Source: Welwitschia mirabilis (taxonomy: Eukaryota; Gnetophyta; Gnetopsida; Welwitschiales). Taken from it: a stretch of 60,890 nucleotides of DNA. The position numbers and the translations under genes were made by a program. The notes under the pieces are model-generated. The model did not search any database, was not told where the DNA came from, and saw only the letters and a program-made list of their open reading frames with translations. This document shows positions 9,101-20,340 of this stretch, piece after piece. Each line of letters starts with the position of its first letter. The stretch's first letter is position 1. Where the stretch lies: contig JBOZIK010000001.1 of assembly GCA_051453625.1 (NCBI GenBank), positions 47,220,636 to 47,281,525 of the forward strand, given 5' to 3'.

Positions 9101-12100
9101 AAGGTTTGGATAAAAAGACATCTATTTATTTTGTGGATTTCTCTAAAGCATGATTCAGTCATTAGAAATAAACTGTAGCAATGATTACAGAATATTGGAA
9201 CTCTAATAGTTTTATTGTTTTCAATTCAGAAGCTACATAAAGAGGTATGTATGTAGCTCAAAAATAATGTTTCTTAAGCAAAGTTGTCCTTTCTCTCCTA
9301 CACATTTTTGAAATTTTTATTGATGAATTGGAGGCTTAGATAAATGAAATCTTCATTAATCATTCTATACAAGTAGGAAACTATTCTATGATCCTCTTGC
9401 TTTTTGTGAATGAGTTGCATTAATGGCTGAAACAAAAGAAGGTTTACAACACACGCAACGTATTTTAGAAAAAAATTGCAATCAGTCTACAATGAAGATA
9501 ATGTTAAAAAAATCAAAGTTATGGTTCGTGGCGCATATCATATTTGATTTTTCTTTCCAAATAGGAAATGAACAAGTTGAAATTGTTCGCTTCTGTAAAT
9601 ATCTAGGATTGAAAGATGATTAATCATAAATGGGATAAGTGCATCACTCAAAGGGTCATTAGAGGTATGAGAGCCTTGTTTGCCTTGAAAAATAAATGTT
9701 TAGAAAAAGCAATTTTCTGATGTGATGCGCATAAACAACTTTTTAGCAATGCTATTCAAGCAATAGTTCTATGCAATTGTGTCGTTTGGGGTTGAGGCCT
9801 AGTAGATAACCATTGGAACAAAATAGAGGAAATTCAAAAATAGTTCTTAGTGGAAGAATTTAGAGTAAAGCAACAAATGTAATATGATATTATGCTTTTG
9901 AATCTGGATTAATGCTTTTGGATGTAGAAGCTATTTGTTAGTCTGTCGCTTACGTTTACAATCTTTTAAATTCCATTACTAATAAATTTTCTGAAAGGGG
10001 GTCCACATGACTTGAGAAAAAGGTTAGTGTAATGAGGAAAATATTTGGCTTAAGAAATGGAACATTCAAGATCAAATTTTCCATTGTTATCCTAGACAAT
10101 TTCGAACAATTATAAAACAAAAAGCACTTCAAAGGATTTGAGACAACATAGATGGAAAGAAGCAATTTTATTTAAATAATATTAAAGGAGGGATTTTTAC
10201 AAAGGCAACTTATTTAAGTGCTACTATTTCTCTTCATCTGTGGTTTTAGATTAGTAGAGCAAGAAGGGATTTCATTATTTAAGTACTGAAACAGGTAGGC
10301 GGTTTCAAGTCCTTTGAAAAGAGTGAATGTGTTATCATGTCTTTCTTTTATGTCCATCAACAAATAACATGCAAAAGGAATGGAACATCACAGCTTATAA
10401 TTTGGTTAAATTGTTTCAAGTTTTACCTAAAACCATAGATAACTTTATAGGTAACATTTCTTTTGTCTAATGAATGCTTTGTGTCTTATGGGCATAATAA
10501 ACAATTTCAGTCTCAGTTTCATGATTCAACTAGCAGAGTCCTTCATTTGGTCTCTTGCTTAGTGTCAAAATGAATTCTTTAGTTTCTCCTATAGATGAGA
10601 CATTCTTCTCTAGCCTCACCATGGAAGAGTAGAATACCAACATCTCATTTGAGAGACTGAAATAATAACCATCATGATTGGGAGACTGTTCAATGTGAAG
10701 CCAAAATGTAATTTACTTTTACTTAAACCCTTTATTGTACCCTTACTTAATGGTGCACCCAACTTTGTAACAGATCAGCTTATAAAACCTCATTGAAGGG
10801 GTACTTATTTTTGTGTTACAACATGATCTCATCTCTTAACATTTAATCAAGGTTATTGTGGCTAAGCCCTTTTGGGTTTTGGTTGCATTTAATCCCTGGC
10901 TTTAGGGATTGTTGACATGCTTGTGTACTTGTGTTAGTTTCTTTGAAGCTTATCGGATTGATGCAACTATGACCATGTTACAAATGTTAGAAAGAATGAA
11001 TAAATTCTGTATAGGAGTCATCGGGATGGAAGTAGTCTACAATCGTCTCATTCCAAAGAAAGCAAAGATGGAATCAGTGTTGGGCCAAACACATGATCTT
11101 TTAATTAATTATGAAATAAAATATTTAACAAACATACATAGGTATGTCCACAATTTTTCATATCCCACGGTAGGTTTGGGTCTTGGGTTCTTAAAGTATG
11201 TGGAGTGCGGGAACTATCAACTGAAGTCATCATTATATATATGTATATCCTTTGCACTCTTGTAAAATTTTAAATTCTGCTGTTGTTTCATCTGAAGGAC
11301 AGTATCTATCCTTAATTTTGTTCGATCTGCTTCTACTGCATAATCACTTTCCATCAGGAATGACTGGAAGATTGAATGTAGGCGCTAGTGGACTTGGGCT
11401 GGACAAAGGTAAAGCCACATAAATTTGTGTGTTGTTTTCAGCTTGTTTTTTGTTCTTCACTTTTCAGAAGAGGTTGAAGTAATTAAGAATGTGACTTTTG
11501 ACAATCCAGAAAGGAGAACTTATTTGTTGAGAAAATTGTGTTGATTAATAACTTTCCTTTGCCAGTCATTTCAAATCAAGAGATTAATACTTAAATTAAA
11601 TTCATTGATAATTAGCGAGTACTCCTTATCAATTTCTAGCTTGCACATTCACTTTTGGTGCACTCAAGAAGGTAAGCAAACCATCGTTTTTCCACTTTTA
11701 GATGGACAACCAAATTATTTAGAATATAGCAATAACATAGCAGATAGTGGATAGCAACAGGATTGCGACCAATAAGATAGCTTTGCTAAGATGGTGATTA
11801 ATGTTTTTGATTGTGTGCTATAGGGGTATGATTGCATACTGCATGACTGCTGTTTCATTTTAATTTATGAATTACACATGGAATTGATGGTACCCCCAAT
11901 TGTTGCCCCATTACAACCTTGGGGTGATGCTAAAATCCCCACCTGCAATATTGTTGCTGTTGTTTTATATGTTACCTTTCCCTTCCTTCTCCAGCTTTTG
12001 CTGACTAACTTATGTTGTGAATGTTTTTATTTTCAAATAATTGTTATATTGCAATAAGTACCTATCATCCCAATAAGCACTCAAGGTATTGATGTGTTGG

Positions 12101-13021
12101 GTAACTCAAGGTGCATAAAAGTTTGCATTAAAGTCACCTATTATGTTTCCATACAATGGATTTCATGGCTATGCAAAGTCTCCTTACTAATGTAGAGCCA
12201 TGCTCTTTCTCACACATGCAATTTTTTTCAAGTGTTTTCAAATCCACTTAGCCATGAAATGCTTTTAGAGCAACTCTTTGGCAATTGGAGTGCTGCCTTT
12301 TGAATTTGTGTTATTGTCTAGTTGCCTGGAGCGTACTTGTTTCCATTTTTCCAGTGTAATTTTTCTGCTTCTAAAGAGGCTTCTTGCAATATGAATTTTA
12401 AATGGTCTAGTTTTTCCTTCTTTAAACTTTTATGACTTGGGAATTGTGAACAACTAAGCAGTGTTTCATATCACATTTTCAGGTAAATTATCTTTATGAG
12501 TATAGCCTTGAAATTTTGGATGATCCAGCAACACAAGCACTGCTTGAGGTGCATAATCCATACTAAATTTGGGTGTAATGTCAGAACATGAGGCTTTATC
12601 ATATTTGAAAATATTTACTTCTTTAAACAGCTGGCATGGATAACAAAGATAAAGAAAAGTTGTATCAATCTTTTTCACAGGTTGGTTTATTATATCAACA
12701 GCGGGATCCACAATTTCTTCGGCCTCTTACTCGTGCAATTGAAAGATGTCTAGTTAGATGGTAAGTAAGTCTTATTTGTGACATGTACCACACACACATG
12801 AAGCAATGATTGTACCACATACTGAGTTTCTGTGTTGTTATTGTATCCTATTCTATAACATTTCTGCCGCTGTGTGTTTGGGTTTCTTACTACTAAACTT
12901 GGAATACAGGCTTGTCCAAGAGAAGCTGCGACTTAGTTTAGTGGAGTCCATTCAGTTTCTGTGGCATCGGGTCATGAGGGGCCGAAGTTATCGTCATTTA
13001 GTGGAAGGAACAGGACTTTGA
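5992..13021 (+). CDS. Spliced host gene, 3' part; conserved-looking protein of unknown function
   Basis: At least four exons, probably five, join in phase on +: 5992-6104 (tentative), 7280-7492, 12483-12548, 12681-12760 and 12910-13021 (stop TGA). All introns are GT-AG. Phases are 0, 0, 0 and 2, so the exons join without a stop into about 190 residues that form the C-terminus. The peptide is rich in Arg, Leu, Trp and His, with no membrane segment or repeat visible. A striking block is HGSPWRHPPDPSDEYTCHQW (exon 2), and the end reads RSYRHLVEGTGL. It looks like a folded, mainly helical soluble protein, but I do not recognise the family. The 5' exons lie further upstream or outside the window. 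Intron 2 is about 5 kb and contains a decayed LINE. Codon quality is far better than in any flanking repeat, which argues for a functional gene. Confidence 0.72.
6600..6650. repeat. TG/TGTGCA-rich simple repeat
   Basis: Alternating TGTGTG and TGCATGTGCG units run from TGCATGTGTGCTTGTGTG to GTGCGTATGCGG. It is an imperfect microsatellite in the presumed intron between the first two exons listed. Confidence 0.8.
7280..7492 (+). CDS. Internal exon of the host gene (71 codons)
   Basis: The exon runs from a pyrimidine-rich acceptor (TTGTATTTTATCAG|GCT) to a strong donor (GGG|GTGAGA) and is exactly 213 bp, phase 0 to 0. It encodes AAVVNPAMEAAVKILKRFAA at its start and KLQLMDYIQALINCEYG at its end, with a Pro/His/Trp-rich centre. 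No stop is present. The open frame runs into both flanking introns only briefly, as expected for an exon. Confidence 0.8.
7493..12482 (+). other. Large intron of the host gene, 5 kb
   Basis: The intron starts GTGAGA and ends TTTTCAG. It contains a degraded RTE-like LINE on the sense strand (about 8760-10150). It also holds unassigned open stretches at 8133-8411 and 10909-11265 with no recognised family, and simple A/T-rich sequence at 8480-8505. Nothing else in 10200-12480 is assignable. Confidence 0.62.
8760..10150 (+). mobile_element. Decayed RTE-like non-LTR retrotransposon (LINE) in the intron
   Basis: RT landmarks appear in order over shifting frames: NKWDLNIYRLMVI near 8900 (the D-x-x-N-Y-R block), then KKTSIYFVDFSKA at 9110-9150 (C-x-V-D-F-x-K-A-F, first catalytic Asp). 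QSCPFSPT with LMN follows at 9280-9320 (Q-G-C-P-L-S-P-x-L-F). The YADD box near 9400 is ruined (FVNE), followed by ALMAETKEGLQHTQRILEKN and a K-x-K-x-M-V block. NEQVEIV...KYLGL comes at 9570-9610. After RT a frame at about 9855-9960 reads VEEFRVKQQ, MLLESGLMLLDVEA. This is the LINE class whose thumb shows a YLG block and a following lever-like domain. No ORF is intact. Confidence 0.78.
12483..12548 (+). CDS. Internal exon of the host gene (22 codons)
   Basis: The exon is bounded by CACATTTTCAG|GTA and GAG|GTGCAT and is phase 0 on both sides. It encodes VNYLYEYSLEILDDPATQAL plus LE. The acidic DDPATQ stretch and exact phase agreement with exons on both sides support it. The donor (GTGCAT) is weaker than the others. 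Confidence 0.75.
12681..12760 (+). CDS. Internal exon of the host gene
   Basis: The exon is bounded by TTTTTCACAG|GTT and a perfect donor ATG|GTAAGTAAG. It is 80 bp, phase 0 to 2, and encodes VGLLYQQRDPQFLRPLTRAI then ERCLVR. The split codon (TG|G) restores Trp with the first base of the next exon, which supports the junction. Confidence 0.8.
12910..13021 (+). CDS. Terminal exon of the host gene
   Basis: The exon begins after GGAATACAG and encodes (W)LVQEKLRLSLVESIQFL, then WHRVMRGRSYRHLVEGTGL and the TGA stop at 13019-13021. A poly(A)-like AATAAA follows 50 bp downstream, the expected spacing for a short 3' UTR. Confidence 0.82.
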
Positions 13022-13070
13022 GTGGAAATCTTTCTATGAAGGGGTTCAAACAACATTTATTGTTTTAGCT

Positions 13071-13076
13071 AATAAA
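13071..13076 (+). terminator. Poly(A) signal of the host gene
   Basis: AATAAA lies 50 bp after the TGA of the terminal exon, in a T-rich context (TTGTTTTAGCTAATAAAACAC). This fits a plant near-upstream polyadenylation element. Confidence 0.55.
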
Positions 13077-13079
13077 ACA

Positions 13080-15330
13080 CAATTTTTTGAATCAGTCTTG
13101 AAATGTAGTGGAAGCTGATTCTTTGAGATCCATTCCGATGTGGAAGGACTCTGTCAAGAGCTTTAACATGCTGTCTATTAATTTGTTTCAGACAGCCTTC
13201 TATGTATAGTGTCCTCCTTTTTAGTTTCAAATTTTCTTATTCATGTTCAAAAAGCTGTGTGATCATGTTTTTGGTGAACATATGGTCCAAATATGGAATG
13301 AGAATACTATAGTTATTTAAGGGACCTCTGTGATGATACAAGGATTGATTTTTGATTTTTTTAAGGTGTATAAAATGATGTTGTAGTTTTGTGGGGTCAT
13401 CAGAAAATGGATTCCGTCTTATTTCACAAATATTGTTTATGAATAGTGCATCATGGAACTATTCTGTGTAATATCGAAGTATTCCATAGTTCATATCTCA
13501 ATATTTGATTTGCTTGTTCATGCCTTCATACTAATTAAACGGTTTGAGAATTTGTTTTATTACATTATAAGGGATTTTTTTATCTCTCTCACTGAAGATA
13601 CTGTGTTCAATTTACAAGATATGGTGTTCAATTTAATCCAGTTTAAAGGCTCTTTTATTTTTGAAACAAGGATGTTGCACTCTACTAATTGTTATAAATG
13701 GTCAGCATTTAAATGAAATAATCATTACAAAAATGGGGGAAGGATTGATGAGCAAAAGTGCCCTCACAGCAAAAGTGCCCTCACAGTAAAACAAAGAGAT
13801 CAACAAAATCCAACGTCTAAATCCCATCATAGTTTCCCAAAATGATCCTCATGGTGCTAGAAAGTTTTGCTACCCATGCTAGTATCATTTAGGATTTAAG
13901 TTATTTAGCACATTTATTGTTTTTATTTGGGTGTGGATTGATTGCAATCTACTTAAAAATGTTGCTAGTAATGTAGGGCTGACATGGTGATTAAGCTCAA
14001 GGATCTTACAGAGGCATTTTCTCAATGTAGTAATAGTATTCAGGATCATTCCTATGTTAGTTTCTGTTAGCATAAGTTGATTAAAAGTTCATAAATAATG
14101 CTAATTTAGAGTTCCTACTACATGCAGAGGATCGACTGATTATTTTAAAGGACAACTGGGCAAGTTTCAAGTGCAGATTCAAGATTTTCATAACAAAGGG
14201 TCATTCAGACTTTTAGTGGTTCTTTGGGGATTGGCCAACCCAATTTGAGGTAGATTAACAGGAGGGAGGTGGACTGACCTATATAGGAGTCAACTAACCT
14301 CAGAGATTTAGTAGTGCTTGATCAAACTTCTAAGTAGTGAATGAAAGTTGTAATTGCAGTGTGGGGATTTGAACATTCTAATTTCTGTTTTCAAGTTTTA
14401 ATTCAAATTGGAAGTTCCTATTTTCACTTTTGTGTATCCTATTTTACTTGCTCTTCTCTGATAATCATTTCCCTTCAAGATTTTTACAAAATGAAAAGTC
14501 TCTCTTTGTAATAACTTTTAGCTCTTACATTGTATACTCCTTGTGCTAAGACCAGTGTATTGGAGGATTTGAGTGCTTGAAGGTACATTCTACCCTTGCT
14601 TTTAGATGTCTCTTTGTTGTGGAATTTGAGAAGGATTTGGCATCTTCGTGTAAGGTTTGTGGTGAGTTGGAAACCATATTTCCTGGGAAAGAGGATTACC
14701 AGAAGTAGGGACTTGAGGAGCTTTGATGTTGTGCCTTACGAGGGAATGATAGATATCAAAAACGAGGCATATGTACATGGACAATATCTGAGAGGTGGGG
14801 GTCTCAGCTTGGCCACACATTCTTCCAAGAGTAAAAATCTCAGTTTGATGGCATTAATCAAGAGCTGGCCAACCTAACAGAGAAAATGAAATGTTCTTAC
14901 AGTCATGATATTAAGGTAGAAACCTACCTTTGGGGAGCAAGAGGAAGAATTTTCCTTTTTCACTCCACTCTGTAAGCCCTTTCCTGTAGTTTCCCTTTCT
15001 TATGCTATCTTTTCATCCCATTCATAGTGTAACTGGTGAGCTCTATATTGTAAATACTAGTTTTTCTATTTTTTTTAAGTTTTGTAAAAACATGACTCAC
15101 GTTAATGAAATATCATGTTCCTTTTCTTGTGACTTAATTTTTGCCCTCTTATTCTATGGGTCTCATTCATTTATAACTGGTCTATCTTACCCATGGCCTA
15201 CTAAGAGTCTGGTAGGGGGCTATAATAGATATCAAAGAAAAAAACTATAAAAGGTGCTAATGATGGAAAATCTAAGTATGTATAAGTCTTTGTGGGAATT
15301 TGACAAAGGATCAAACATAATCAAATTCAA
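13080..15330. other. Intergenic DNA without an assignable gene
   Basis: The stretch contains a perfect 17-bp tandem repeat (GCAAAAGTGCCCTCACA, twice, about 13752-13785). Several short open frames, such as 14596-14877, show no family signature. No LTR, RT or structural RNA is evident. Confidence 0.45.
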
Positions 15331-16196
15331 AATCACAAGAAATTAGGCATCTTTCAGAAGCGTTTGTGCTTCTAGTCACCTACCAATGCAAGTAGCGATA
15401 GATTTCTAAACAAGACCATCATCCAAGGATGCCTTTTTATGTGAGTTCTCACATTCCATCGCCTAGTAATGATCTAGTAATCATAGAATTCCATTGAAAG
15501 TGTCACCATATAGCGTTTCCGAGCGATAGTATTTGCCATTGCCTAGCAATAGTACCTAGCGACACCTTCTTTTGTGTTTCACTTAAAATGTTAGTACTTG
15601 CAGTTCCTTAGCATAGTGAAAGTAGAGGTTTTGTAACCAACTTGTTTAACTTTCCATCTAACCTCCACTTAGCTTTAAAGATATTTAAATAAGGGGCTTA
15701 TCCTTGCAAAGGTATGCTTCCCATTGCTAGAATGATGCAACATAGGTAGTGGTGTTGACGAAGCAATTAGGAGAAACTTTGAACTAGGTCCCTTGCATCA
15801 TCTTGTCAGACCTTTTTATCCAAGCCTTTACATTAAGCTATGATAATGTTTGACTTCATAAAGATTTATGTATCAATGTGCATTGTAGATTATTGTTAGT
15901 ATTGATGTGAAGTCAAAAGTCAACTGATTCATATCATGACTTGCATTGTTGTTTCTTTTCATTAGTAATCTAACTTATTATGAAATGCATTGATTATGAT
16001 ATGCGAGATTGCTAATCGATGTGAAATGAGTGCTTAAACAAGTTGCATAATAGTTCCATCAATAAAATAGGTGTGTCAAGCCACTATAAAGTTTTTTGTG
16101 TTGTTTCTAACTTTTTTCCTAGCATATTATTTGAATTTGATGCATGATGATGAATTAGTTAGTTTAATAGTTTAGGGTTCTAATCCAAGCTCATAT
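15330..16196 (+). repeat. LTR-like dispersed repeat, copy 2, probable copia 5' LTR
   Basis: It is related in inverted orientation to 3740-4560. The block TTTAAATAAGG at about 15684, before CTTATCCTTGCAAAGG, is a likely TATA region. The segment ends just before a primer-binding-site-like sequence, which suggests it is a 5' LTR on +. The start is approximate, and an internal ORF for the element is not visible. Confidence 0.45.
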
Positions 16197-16197
16197 T

Positions 16198-16209
16198 TCA
16201 TATCAGAGT
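16198..16209 (+). other. Degenerate tRNA-Met primer-binding site
   Basis: TCATATCAGAGT matches the copia primer site TGGTATCAGAGC at 9 of 12 positions and is followed by AAAGC, as in many copia elements. It supports reading the preceding repeat as an LTR. Confidence 0.42.
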
Positions 16210-16212
16210 AAA

Positions 16213-16869
16213 GCATTTCCTTCCAATTTTTATTTTGCAGAAATTCAACCCTAGCCATGGTTTTATCAAATTAACGAAAAGGTCAAATCCACTTTGTTAG
16301 CCAAGTTGATATTAGCTAAACTAATTAATGAATAGTTAAAAGAGAAATATTGAACAAAAATTGCAAAACTTTATTAGTTAAGTAAAAATACATTTGTAAC
16401 AAGAAACATGATTCAAAAAAACTTGCTGTGGCTTCTGTGGGGAAGAGGTGGGAGTCCAAGTGGACATGCCCACATCACAGGAAGTTCCATAGTTATTAAT
16501 ATTGCATCAAAGTGAATAGAAGACCAGATCGATTTGAGGAAGATCACCACCTCTGTAGCCAACATTAACTCATTTACATTGTTATTTCTATCTTGACAAC
16601 ACTTTACATTAATTTGACCTTGGTTTTCAAATCATAAAGACCAAGATGCATATACACACATATGCACATAGACACATATGCACATAGACACATGGACAAT
16701 TAATTATTAAGACAATTGGAGCCCTTGGCAAAGAATTACAACTTATACATCAAATTGATCAAGTGGTCCTAATTGTCAAGTAGCTAATTATGCAGAAGAA
16801 AATTTTGTAAAGGGATGTGCTACTCAAAGTCAATTAATCTTTGAGTTGTTTAGACTTTATTCATCCAAG
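16213..16869. other. No gene recognised
   Basis: AT-rich sequence with a short run of ACACATATGCACATAGAC units (16650-16695). It may belong to the untranslated start of the copia element whose LTR precedes it. Confidence 0.3.
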
Positions 16870-18290
16870 AGGCTTGATCAAAATATCTACAACTTGCTCT
16901 AAAGTTGAAACATCCTTAATTTTAATCATTCCATGTTGAACAAGTTTGCATATCATGTAACATTTATTTGAATGTACTTTGTGTGATTGTGAAACACTAG
17001 AATTTTTTCCATGTGATAACTAATTGATTCTTCACGTATAGCTTTTTGGATTGTTTTTGAGTCCGATTGAAATTTTCCCTAACTTTTGCATCAATAAGAC
17101 CTCTTTTCTTGCTTCTAAAGTAGCTATTTCTTTTGCTTCTATAGATGAAATTTGTCATTTGTCCTTTGTGACTTGGATCTCCATGAGGTGGGGAAGAGCC
17201 AAAAAAATGTTTAGTTAAACTATTATTGATCTCTTGCTATCCTAATGTTCATCAAAACCCAAATTTAAAAATGCATATAGGTTGAATATATCATTTAGTT
17301 CTGTTGTAAAGTAAGATTTTGTACCTTGTTCTTTCTATGTAAAATCTCATATTGCCAAGTAATACTAACTTTGCTTGGGATTTTCCATGTCCCTTTCTAG
17401 TATTCTGGCTGCATCTTATATACCAAGTTGATTATCTGTGACATTTATAAGATCTCCAACTAATATGTGGTAGAGAGTTTCATTAGCATATGGAGAGTTC
17501 TCATCTGTAGTCAGCTTACAATTTTGCTGCATTATAGTTGTGGTTGGTTTTACATCATTTGTTCCAAATTATTCTAACCTATCATTAATGTACTTCATTT
17601 CAGATAATGAAATTCTTCCTTTTTCTGTAAGTTACTTGCATACTGTCTATCTTATTAATCCAAGATTAGGGATATCAAATCACTTGACCAGATTTTTCTT
17701 TGCATTCAAAATACTCTCTTCATAATTCCCAAGTATTAGAATATTACCAATGAATGCGTTGATATACGTGCTCCTATCCTTTGAATGTTTCATAAATAAA
17801 GTAGCATCTATACCTTAGGAGTCACACGTTTCAAATCCTAATTTTATTAAGCCTTTTTTTAGTTTAATGTACCAAACGTATGGTGCCTACTTTTAGCGAA
17901 ACATAGAGTTCTTGAAGTTGCAGACAATGTGCTCTATACCTTTCAACTCCAAACATTTTGGGAAAGCCATAAAATTCTCCTCTATCAGATCCTTATTTAC
18001 AAACCCCATCTTGACATCAAGGTTATGTATCTTCCATCCTCTTTAAGCTACCAAAGCAGTTAAAGTCAAAATGGTCTTCCACTTGGTTGTTGTTGCAAAG
18101 ATTTTCATGTGGTCAAGACCTAGCTTTTGTGTAAAACCTCTTGCTACTAATTCCCTTATGCACTCATCAAGTGTTGCATCTAATCTAGATTGATTTCTCA
18201 ACATTCACTTGTTCCCTCTCACTTTCTTGCCTAGAGATAACTCTGCTAGTTCTCATGGACGTCATGTATGACCAATTTAGATGTTCATTT
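16870..18290 (-). pseudogene. Copia reverse transcriptase and RNase H relic (copia-2)
   Basis: On -, the RT begins near 18200 with ELVARGFTQKLGLDHMKIFA (compare V-x-K-G-[FY]-x-Q). RGWKIHNLDVKMGFVNKDL follows near 17990, the catalytic D-V-K block with A-F changed to G-F. The YVDD region near 17750 is degraded (AFIGNILILG). RNase H-like and terminal parts follow towards 16870, ending with KIKDVSTLEQVVDILIKPL, the conserved copia end (V-x-T-x-x-Q-x-A-D-[IM]-[FL]-T-K-x-L). Stops are frequent. Its RT subtype differs from copia-1 and from the SIRE-like elements at 47-58 kb. The L1 relic directly upstream on - abuts it at about 18300. Confidence 0.78.
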
Positions 18291-18309
18291 GGCTGTTTGA
18301 AGTCAGTTG

Positions 18310-20340
18310 GGTTTTTCATCACAAGTAAGGTAAAGTTTAGTAGGATTCTTTGTATCTAATTACTCAACTATTGTAGCTAAGAGGGCTAGATCTAATTCAT
18401 GAAGTCTTTTCAAACTAAAACCAACTTTGTCCCATGTTGTACATAGTATCCCAATTTCCTGAATGAATACACTTCTGACTCTAAGAAGTTTCTGTAAAAA
18501 AATTCTTTCTAGCTTTTTCATGTTCTTTACAACTTATTTCAAAGTCCAGAGATAGGACATTAAGTAAATTGGTAAGGATTGAAAACAACTTCCAATGAGT
18601 TGAGCTATTCCTCCTAAAGAAAAAAAATTACCTTTCCATCTTACTAATAATTTTGCCCTCTTAGAAAGAATGTTGCTTTATAATTCCTTCTTCAATCTTC
18701 CTTCAAAAATAGAAATACCTAAGTACTTGATAGGTAAGTTATCAGTTTCACAATTCAAAAGTCTTTGCATTTCATAAACATACATCTAGTGCATATTAAA
18801 AGCATAAGCCACACTTTTTTGAAGATTAATATTTAAACTAAAAGTCTCTAGAAAGATTTGCAAATCCTCTTGAACACTTTCAAAAAACGTTTTGTTTCCT
18901 TCGTACGAAATATAAAAGTATCATCCACATATTCAATTTGAGTTAAATTAGAAAAACCTTTTATAGCTTTAATGCCTATGAAAGAGTTTACTATATGGGC
19001 CTTATCAATCACTATTCCTAAAACTTTGGCAAGAAAAGGAAAAAGAAATAGTGATAATCTATCTCATTATCAAATATCATTTTTATTTTTAAAATATCCA
19101 TGCAAATTACCTTTTAATATGACAAGAAGATACAAAGAGGTGTAACAAAATTTTAATAACTTTTGCCATTGTTCCAAAAACCAAAATTTTTAACTTTTGC
19201 TTCAAGAAAATATCAATTCATTCTATCATACACATTGCATATATCTAATTTGAATACCATATTAGGTCTTTTTCTTTACTGGCAGATGGGAACTTTTTGT
19301 AAACCTAGATTACTGGATGTATAATACGTTTTTCCTTTACAAGTCGTTCTTGTGAATCTAAAATCAAAGTTGAAAGAACAAATTTTTAATCTTTTTAAAT
19401 GAACTTTTAACATTATTTTATAAATAACATTATATAAGATTATCACTCTAAACTCTTTAACATATTATCATCTTCTACTTTCTTTGGAATTAAAGTTATA
19501 AGAGTAGAAGAAAAAGTCTTTCGAATTTATTCCAAATTCCAAAACTCTAGAAAGGTAGCTAAAATATCATCCTTGAAAATCTTCGATAGTGTTGTGAAAA
19601 GTTAGCAAGAAAGTGAAGTGGAGTTGGAGATCTATTAGGATTCAATTTAAATAAAGCTTCCTTGATTTCTTTCATAGTAATTTCATTTTCAAAAAACCAT
19701 AATTCAACATCTTCAAAATGTCTATGTTTAGGAAAAATAACTTATGAATGTTATCCATATTGATTCGTTTGGGGTTTGCTAACAGATTCTTGTAATATTC
19801 TACAATGATTTTCCCTATAATATTAGTATCATAAGCATGTTAGTGTTCTTCATTTTTAAGGTAAGGAATCATACTAAAGTCTTTTTTTTAAGTTAATTTG
19901 TAGCATAGATATAATAAATGTAAAATTTGTATCAATGACAACTTACCCTAGTGGTAAGGTCACAGAGATAGCAATCAAGTGGTTTAGAGTTCAAGCCTCC
20001 ACATTGGTGGTGAGCACAAAATTTAAATTAATGTAAAATTTACATCACCTTATTTGATGTAAAATTTACATCGCCTTATTTGATCCACTAAATTTTTGCC
20101 CTTTGAAACTAATAAGACACTCCAATTTTTGTAAAAGGTAGGTATTCCAAGCCAATTTTCTTTCGTTGTTATCTAAATCATTCATCCACTTGTCCTTCTA
20201 AATCTCTTTTTTAAGCTATTCAATTTGATGAAACATATCAATCTTTTGGTTTTTCCAATTTAATATACGAGATATATATTAGGATTTTATCTCTTCCTTT
20301 ATATTAATTTTTTTCCTTGACAAATGGTCATGTAGATATT
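18310..20340 (-). mobile_element. Decayed L1-type LINE reverse transcriptase (L1-1)
   Basis: On -, RT blocks occur in order: MVFKLDICNVYDRMN near 19240 (K-x-D-[ML]-x-K-A-[YF]-D-R-[VM]), EYVDDTFIFRTK near 18925 (F-A-D-D box), and KYLGISIFEGRL at about 18720. WDKVGFSLKRLHELDLALLA near 18330 matches the L1 W-x-x-V-C-x-P-K-x-x-G-G-L-G-[IL]-R-x-L-x-x-[MLF]-N-x-A-L-L region. The RT palm, thumb and C-terminal region are therefore represented, while the endonuclease is absent. The ORF is broken throughout. A SINE-like insertion lies at 19936-20029. Confidence 0.78.
19936..20029 (+). mobile_element. Short tRNA-derived SINE-like insertion
   Basis: CCCTAGTGGTAAGGTC resembles a pol III A box (TRGYNNANNGG class), and GAGTTCAAGCCTCC resembles a B box (GGTTCGANTCC) about 35 bp downstream. 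The unit is flanked by near-identical direct repeats of about 18 bp (AATGTAAAATTTGTATCA at 19917-19934, AATGTAAAATTTACATCA at 20029-20046), as expected for LINE-mobilised SINEs. It inserted into L1-1. Confidence 0.55.

Noticed and set aside
10909-11265. 118-codon open frame in the large intron.
   Set aside because: No family resemblance, poor composition, and it crosses no usable splice sites in phase with the gene.
11358-11408. Possible exon (ATCAG|GA..GACAAAG|GTAAAG, reading MTGRLNVGASGLGLDK).
   Set aside because: It is open only in a phase that fits neither the exon before (phase 0) nor the one after (phase 0). Including it would add a stop. The direct 7492 to 12483 junction works.
14596-14877. 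93-codon open frame in intergenic DNA.
   Set aside because: An equally long frame lies on the opposite strand, and neither has a recognisable motif or splice context.
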